Shown: positions 57,572 through 64,000 of the stretch, one piece after another | Layout: the number at the start of each line of letters is the position of its first letter | How positions within the stretch are numbered: the stretch's first letter is position 1 | From: Albugo candida | Taxonomy: Eukaryota > Oomycota > Peronosporomycetes > Albuginales | Direction of reading: 5' to 3' | Assembly (NCBI GenBank): GCA_040437565.1 | Contig: JBDOQK010000004.1 | Span: forward strand, 620,001-684,000 | Length of the DNA: 64,000 nucleotides | Made by a program: the position numbers and the translations under genes | The notes under the pieces: model-generated | Seen by the model: the letters and a program-made list of their open reading frames with translations, nothing else | The model's database searches: none | What the model was told of the DNA's origin: nothing

Positions 57572-60500
57572 TCTAATGTCAACCGCCGTATCGTCATAGA
57601 TCCTAACCTAAATGTGGAACCAATACAGTGGTTTTCGGTGACACTAGAAGATTGAGGCTAGGTGAGATATGTCAGCATAAACGGTGACATAAAAAAGACG
57701 CCATTCGGCGCGCACAATGTCACGAAAGAAATTCGCTATAGCGCACGACATTCAGAATAGAACTGATGTTAGATCGACGGTGTATCGATTCGACACCGTC
57801 TTATCTCAACGCTTTGCAGACACATTTCGAGCATTTTCTTATGCCACAATAGCCATCTGATTTGTATCGCTACACCAGAGCGTCTTTCCTCGCCGAGTGG
57901 TGTGCACGATGAAAGTAATTCCCGTTGTGGGGCTACCTACTTTTGAGACTTTTTGTTCTTTCTTGCGACATTTTTAATAAGCGCGGCTATAACAAATTGA
58001 TCAAGGGATCTTTTTAGATGGCTTCCCCATCTCGCGGGGCTTTGATACGATTTAGTAGTGTACCTGTATCAGTTTTTGTTTGATACCTATGCAACGCACG
58101 TAGCACATATGTTAATGACTGATCAATTGAGTAAGTTTCAGCAGCCATCCTACAAGAATATGTTGAATAGTCTTACTTCAGGGGTACATTTGAAGATCTA
58201 TCACATGCATATAGAATCGTCTGAGAAGGCTCAGAGTGCTATAGTGATCGAGAACCTAATTCAACAGTGTAAGAAATATATACAGAGCATGAACATACGG
58301 AGTGCATGTACATAATCCTCCTGACATAATGTGATGGCAGATGATTTTTTGGGGGCAACTCGTTGAGAGATCGCTAAATACAACAACATCGACACATACT
58401 ATGACCCATCCATCAAACATTGTTGATCTAAATGCAAACCATCTCCACATGGTAACGTTCTTGATTTGAATATTGAAGTACAATGGCAGCTCTTTGCGCC
58501 AAACGAGAAATGTGGATACTACAAAGGAAAATCAAAGTGCGGTCAAGTCATCTTCCTTTGCTTAAAGAAAAGACGAGTGAATCGCTTCTGGTAAACGGTT
58601 GGAATGGTTGACCCGTAAACTTCCCTATTACCATGGGATATGCTTGACACAATGGGTTGGTAAGCATGTACGATCAAAGAGTTACATCGAATAGCGAAGG
58701 TGTGTAATTTTAAGCTATAGAGAGGCAAGTTGCCACCTCGAAGTGGTGCTTCGAAAGGAACATTTCAACTCTAAGAGGGCACACCGAAGAGTCTTTCCTG
58801 ATATAGGTAGAAAATTTGCAGGATTTCCTATTGGCCATGCCAAGTGAAAGCCTGTCGCATGGATCGCATGGGCTTGTAAAGACAGAGATTAAAACACTGG
58901 AAATGGATTTTTGTAGCGGATCTACAGGAACGCTTGTGTGTCCAGTTTGATGGATTATCACAGAGTCAATGTCCTGGCCTTATCGGCAGCGTGAATGACT
59001 TCAGACATATCAAAACACGGGCACAAGAGATGAGAGTATTTGGTGATTATGTGTGTTCTGGGTGAGACTTTGCCTTAGGAATCTGAACAGCGGTGCGTTT
59101 CGTCGATTTATGCTCTTCCGTAAGCCATTACTTCATCAACAAACGAAGAACGTTGACGGCTATAGATCGAAAATGCTCATAGATCAATAATGTTCTATTG
59201 AAGGACACAGTTGCGGGTCATGAAGAATGTATGTTTCAATGTTTTTGCTTCAATTGCAAAAAGGCAAAACTTTTACTTGGGAAAATCGTTAAGCATACCC
59301 GACACGAAAGCATCGTAGATAATCTTACACGACAAGCTTGCACTGGAATCGACGTCGAATAAAGGTCAGTTTGAGCAAACCGGCCTTGTAAGAGGTCCAA
59401 TGCGAACGCAATCTTCCTTTATGACTTGCTTTGGTGACAAATTTATGGTGAATAAGCTACCCATTATGGACGGAGTGGAACATCCTATTATTTAGGTCTT
59501 GCGAGCTTCGATACACGATATGCCTCAATAGACGTGTTGATGGCGAGATATCCACATTTTTTAAATTGGTGCTTCCATCGACATGAGTAGTTGGTGCAGC
59601 GAAGAGCATTATGAGACGGTACCTGTAGGAGTATACAGATTTGATAGCCAAGGTACCAAAATTGACTCTCGGGTGTGATGTGAATACAAGACACAAATTT
59701 AAGAATGCAATCTACAAACTGGAATATCATGATATACTCTTTGGCAAGCTAAAATCCTGCTCACAATCCGTTTTTTTGCGTCCGTCACTGTTAGATAACT
59801 TGTCGGTGTATGAGCGTGCTGAGAATGATGTACCTTTATGTGCTATTGATATAAAGCTGCAGACAGCCGAAAACGAAAGGCGGTCCGACCAGAGGTCATA
59901 ACATGATCGTATCATGCTGAATTAGATTGTTATATGTTTCCGATCGAGTCCAAGACTATTTTCTCGAGAAGAGAGGCACGTCTTTGGTTTCAATAAGAAT
60001 AGATTGATGCCTCAGAATCTTTATCGAATATGATATATCTGTGGTATAAGAAAGTATCCGACAGTAGAGATAGCAGTAAAAATTGCTGCATGGCTGCAAA
60101 GAGGCAACCCAAAGATGCCAATACGTTGGCTCATAGACCATCGCCATGCAGCAATATTTCTGCATAATGCTTGGTGGAATGGCATTAGCTTATCGATGCA
60201 AAAATACTGTTAATGCACTCATGCCACACAAGAAGGCTTGATGCAAGTTTCTCGATAGGATGGCTGGCATGCCAGGAATATGGTCTTATCTTATGCGGAA
60301 TTTCTTTCTAATAAGAACTTCTTAGTCATTAGCTGGATGGTATGTACACAGCTTCCCTCAATGCAGAACCATGTACACCATCTTGGTGAGTGAGAATTCT
60401 CGTTTGAATTAATGCAGTCGATGCAAAGAAGACCATTGAAATGCAAAATCCTTATTACGACCAGCTCACAGGTATCTATAATGCTCCTCGGTTGTGTCTG

Positions 60501-61652
60501 CATTAACGACGATTTAATCACAAGTAAGCACAAGTTGCTTTGCCACTAAATCAACTGAATCATAAAAAAATTATATCAGTAAGTTGCTACAATAGATTTG
60601 ATTCGGGGGTGTAGTAGGCTCCGAGTTTGCATTTTCTTGATTTCACGTGCACCTTGAAGCATCATTGCATAGAGTTGATGCAATTGATGATCCTTTTGTT
60701 TTCGACTCAAAGAATCCGACACATAATAGCTCGATATGAGGAGCTCATGAGTAGGAACTACCTCTAATTGAAATTGACCAATGTGACTGATTGCATTGTC
60801 GTCATGGACCTCAGTTTAATGTGTTTAAGCACTGGTGGGCTGTTGAATGGATCTTCACTCACCCAAAGGTACTTTATAAACTTTCACGGCAGATGCTACT
60901 TTCTACAGGCTGCCTTGACATTTTTTACATTATAGGCAGCATCAATGTGGAGCTGGAGGATTATTTACTGCATAAACAGCCAATCTTCCGTTTCGTGAGA
61001 AGCACGGAAAAAATATGTCACAAATTGTATCCAGCATCAAGTTATAGCTATGCTCTTACTATCTCTTTCTCTCCACCTTCAGCTTCTCGGGTAACGGCAT
61101 GCAATAAGATCAGGATAAAAGAAAGTTGACACCGTTACGGCACACTTGCTTCCGGATATGCATTTAGTGCAAGACACCCGAAAATTTTCTTTTTGATCAT
61201 TCATCACGGTATGACAGAGTTCCGACGAGGATGTGACTTTAGTAAAACATAACAACTTGCTATTCTTGAGCATATGCATACCAAATTGCATCGACGTGAT
61301 CATTGTTATAGCAATAAGTATATAACGCACCAGTACTTGCGAAATAGAAGATTTCGAGGAAGAAAGCTGAAGGAAAAAGTGGTATCAGTTGTCAACTGTA
61401 GAGAAGGATATACGTAGATATGCTGGCAGGTACCAGCTATTGAGCGATGGAAACGTAGTGATCGTCGTCTTATCATGGGGGACAAGAAAAAAACGTGTTA
61501 AGAATTCCTCAGCACACGCAAGAGCGGATGCCGATGATACTGCCGAAGACTTTACTTTGTGGTTCATCACAACATGTGCGAAATGAATTATAAGGACCAT
61601 GATCTTACGTCAACATTCTGTTTTGACAACAACGATACGTATCTATCGGGTA

Positions 61653-61922
61653 TCAGGCTGAGTATGACCACGTCTCATCGTGCGCAAGGAGCGCCAGGTC
61701 GTCTATCAGGTGACGCACTGCGGCATGAAGACGATTGAATAGATAACTTGGGAGCAAACGGGTAGAAGTTTCCGACAACTTGACGAGATTGGCGATTATT
61801 TGTATAAGGTCAAGACCTTGCTCCAATACGACATTCAGAATGGTCAGATCATATGATTCATCACGCTGATCGCTTCGCCATTTGATGCACGCACATGGAA
61901 GCATATTGAGTATGTTTCGCAT
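61653..61922 (-). CDS. Possible small helical protein or exon
   Basis: A minus frame of 89 codons from an ATG at 61922 to a TGA reads as regular amphipathic helix (LEQGLDLIQIIANLVKLSET, LFNRLHAAVRHLIDDLALLA). I do not recognise a family. A GT-AG intron of 54 nt (61613-61666) and a further one of 54 nt would extend it differently, but the model is not secure. It is listed because it is the best coding candidate in the gene-poor stretch. Confidence 0.28.
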   Translation of the reverse strand: MRNILNMLPCACIKWRSDQRDESYDLTILNVVLEQGLDLIQIIANLVKLSETSTRLLPSYLFNRLHAAVRHLIDDLALLAHDETWSYSA

Positions 61923-62010
61923 TGGCCTTTCACCTCATCGAGAAAATGCAAGGTCAAATGGGAAGTTTCTTCCTAGGCTGAGTGAGGGCTCAGTCGATAA
62001 AGTTTTGGTG

Positions 62011-62049
62011 AGTCAATTAGTCAATTAGTCAATTAGTCAATTAGTCAAT
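62011..62049. repeat. Short tandem repeat, unit agtcaatt, about 4.8 copies
   Basis: Four perfect copies of the 8-bp unit agtcaatt run from 62011 to 62042, followed by a partial copy. It lies in the gene-poor stretch. Confidence 0.9.
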
Positions 62050-62944
62050 GGCCACAGTAAAATTCCTCTCTTCTGCAGACAACAAGATGAAAAAAAAACA
62101 ATTCGGTCAGTGAGTGAACAAGCCGCTGACTACGTACTATGTAGAGCGGCAAATGTTTAACATTGTCAGTTGCTTCGATAGGTACTTCCTTAGTATTAGT
62201 GCAAGATATGGCACTCTCGCATCGGCTTTTGCAATATGTACCAACTGATCAAAGTTGGCGAGATTATTCTTGGAAGCACAAAATTCGCGATACTTGTAGG
62301 CGAATGTGCATATATATAACTACAATCTTGCTGAGAATCTGACCTCATTTTGCTAGACGCTGAATATCAATCTAATTGACGGTATTGGTGTCGTCTTTTA
62401 CGTACTGAACACAGTGTTCCATACAAACAGCGGTGACTGTAGCCGTAGATCTTAGTTACATTGTAGTACCTTGCTTTTCTCTATCGCACTTCGATGATAA
62501 TTTGAGTTGACTACGCAAAAGTGGCGTTTGGTCTCCAGAATCGAATATACCATAGAAAGAGCATAGAAACGTAAGTAAACGAGGACCGGAGCTAACGTGA
62601 AATCTTTTATGCTGATCTGCGATCTTCCTTGCGTTCAGCTCACAAACTTACTTGCTCTTTGCAGCTTAGATAAATGACTAAGCAGACGATTGTGTGCGAC
62701 TGACTCTGGTGCCAATGAATAGCTGAAGGAGTTGAATGAACCTATACGACAAAACAGCAGCTGGTGTCCATTGCTGTAAGTCTATTCAGTGTAGACTTTT
62801 GATAGTTGCGGTGCAACGCTTCGATAGTGTATAATTGAAGGATGTTGTTATGAGAAAAGATCAAGTTGATATATTACTCTTTTGACAGATAAAATATCGT
62901 TAATCTGGTGGGAATGATGGTAATGGTCGATAAGAAGACGATTA

Positions 62945-64000
62945 TCACTTTTTCAATCTGACTCCTTTGCCATATGCAACATTACAAAACTTTGATGGAA
63001 TTTTATGCTTTGTTTCCAGATATGTCACAAACTCCTGTGCCATCTGACCGGAAACCATCACTTCTGCGCGATTAGCATGCGCGGGATTGGTTGTGACTGT
63101 CGCATTGCATCCCCACATTCTGCGCACTTCTTTAGCACATTCACTTATATCGACTTGATAACTTTCCAGATTTGCCACAGTTGTTGCGATCGAGTTTTTG
63201 ATTTTCTTCGCACATATCTCAATTTTAATCATTTCTCCACGGCTTATCTTTTCTGATCCTGAAGGAAGCTTGATGCGATGATATTTTACGCAATGTTTGC
63301 TGTTTGGCGCAAATAAGAGGCTGATGATATCTTTTCGAGGTAACTTGACAGGATATTTTTCCATCAAAGCTAGCTTTTTCGGATACAGTATGTCGATCAG
63401 ATTACCATCTAATCGCACGAATGATTTGTTCCTAGCATCATCGAGGCCAGCTTTTTGTGCATACTGCCAAAGAAGAATTCGTACATCGTGAGCGGTAAAG
63501 TAGGCCGTGGTTTTTGACTCGTGTTGCAGCTCCTCTGGACCAATCAGTCTGTATAAATCTGGAGAAAGACGATACAATTCTTCTACCACTGGAGCCTTTT
63601 GAGTTTGATCATTTGCAAGAGTTGAAGCTTGGTGTTCTGCCTCGCTTTCCATGAAATAGGATTTGTGGGAGACTACATGGCTGAAAAAATACGGAGTTTG
63701 ATCGGTTATACAACGTAAGCAAGAAATGTTTACGTACGGGTGGCGCCGATCAACAGCTGTAACAGACTGGATCCCATCTTTCTCTTCGATCTCTATCACT
63801 CCCTCAGTTGCCATATGTCTTAGAAATACGGATACTTGTTTGTACGAGCTCCGCTTTATCTCTAAGACATGCCCAGCTCGACGACAGGGCAACAAAATGC
63901 TAGCGAAGAAGATATTTGTCAGCATTGGGAGCTGTTTCTGCTTGACAGCTCCAACTTTAATAGCCTGAAAAAAGCTCTCATCAATCCATTTATCAATCAA
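62945..64000 (-). CDS. EIF2D: eIF2D (ligatin), 3' part
   Basis: The frame is open at the right edge of the window, so the N-terminal PUA part lies beyond it; the stop is at 62945. The visible part starts in the winged-helix region (IDKWIDESFFQAIKVG, LPCRRAGHVLEIKRSSYKQV), continues through a SWIB/MDM2-like helical region (RLDGNLIDILYPKKLALMEK), and ends in a SUI1 domain (SGSEKISRGEMIKIEICAKK, MWGCNATVTTNPAHANRAEV, VMVSGQMAQEFVTYL). eIF2D delivers tRNA to ribosomes independently of eIF2 and helps recycle 40S subunits. A 57-nt GT-AG segment (63681-63737) sits in the frame without a stop; it may be an intron, giving 333 instead of 351 visible residues. Confidence 0.88.
   Translation of the reverse strand: MIDKWIDESFFQAIKVGAVKQKQLPMLTNIFFASILLPCRRAGHVLEIKRSSYKQVSVFLRHMATEGVIEIEEKDGIQSVTAVDRRHPYVNISCLRCITDQTPYFFSHVVSHKSYFMESEAEHQASTLANDQTQKAPVVEELYRLSPDLYRLIGPEELQHESKTTAYFTAHDVRILLWQYAQKAGLDDARNKSFVRLDGNLIDILYPKKLALMEKYPVKLPRKDIISLLFAPNSKHCVKYHRIKLPSGSEKISRGEMIKIEICAKKIKNSIATTVANLESYQVDISECAKEVRRMWGCNATVTTNPAHANRAEVMVSGQMAQEFVTYLETKHKIPSKFCNVAYGKGVRLKK

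Larger units (their letters stand above)
57472..62944. other. Gene-poor 5.5-kb stretch
   Basis: This is the longest stretch without a recognisable gene. Frames are short on both strands and none shows a known motif. Protein-like pieces are the minus frame 61653-61922 and a plus frame near 59725-59901 (ERAENDVPLCAIDIKLQ). It also holds an imperfect repeat next to the Stealth start and an 8-bp tandem repeat. No transposon ends or RNA gene were recognised. Confidence 0.5.

Noticed and set aside
57472-62944. Transposon or viral element filling the gene-poor stretch
   Set aside because: No terminal repeats, target-site duplications or protein motifs of such elements could be seen.

Overview
The window is nuclear DNA of a compact eukaryote, most likely an oomycete and, less certainly, an Albugo-like white rust. 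The basis is gene content and structure. There is a seven-helix receptor fused to a TKL kinase (a GPCR 'bigram' of the kind described from oomycetes), a PH-FIG4 phosphatase and a PH-rich class I-type PI3-kinase. Introns are very short and canonical (42-63 nt, seven of them exactly 57 nt), base composition is moderately AT-rich, and genes are often 40-160 bp apart. No tRNA, rRNA, CRISPR, transposon or viral element was recognised.

Layout: 1-1368 (+) end of a LamG-like protein; 1476-5808 (+) PH-FIG4 phosphoinositide phosphatase; 6544-8674 (+) LisH/SANT/MINDY4-like deubiquitinase; 9233-9568 (-) APC11; 13284-15773 (+) GPCR-TKL kinase, with a truncated copy at 10566-12589; 16534-20306 (+) exportin-4-like; 21272-22176 (-) PCMT; 24497-24794 and 25036-25534 (-) two small unrecognised spliced genes; 25759-28048 (-) MCM9-like helicase; 28862-29767 (+) M48 metalloprotease; 29983-30903 (-) MTG1-like GTPase; 33790-34620 (-) RING-H2 protein facing 34783-36189 (+) MFS transporter, with both partly repeated at 31704-33311; 36892-41305 (+) EF-hand protein; 41585-45879 (+) tandem two-pore-domain K+ channel with two CNBDs; 45920-48094 (+) NOL10; 48203-53385 (-) PI3-kinase; 53738-55769 (+) DUF4211-like protein with an MDM2-type RING; 55920-57471 (-) Stealth glycosyl-phosphotransferase; 57472-62944 gene-poor; 62945-64000 (-) 3' part of eIF2D.

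Seven runs of exactly 100 N occur, and each is flanked by a direct repeat of 41-2618 bp. Removing one copy restores an open, in-phase gene in every coding case. The repeats, including the apparent second GPCR-TKL and second RING gene, are therefore best read as unmerged contig ends rather than gene duplications. In one pair (the MINDY4 gene) the copies differ by a clean 17-bp hairpin inversion, which suggests two alleles.

The genes are mainly housekeeping and signalling functions: phosphoinositide turnover (FIG4, PI3K), membrane signalling (GPCR-TKL, K+ channel, EF-hand protein), ubiquitin control (MINDY4, APC11, two RING proteins), nuclear transport, ribosome biogenesis and translation (exportin, NOL10, MTG1, eIF2D) and DNA repair (MCM9). 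They do not form an operon or an obvious cluster of one pathway.
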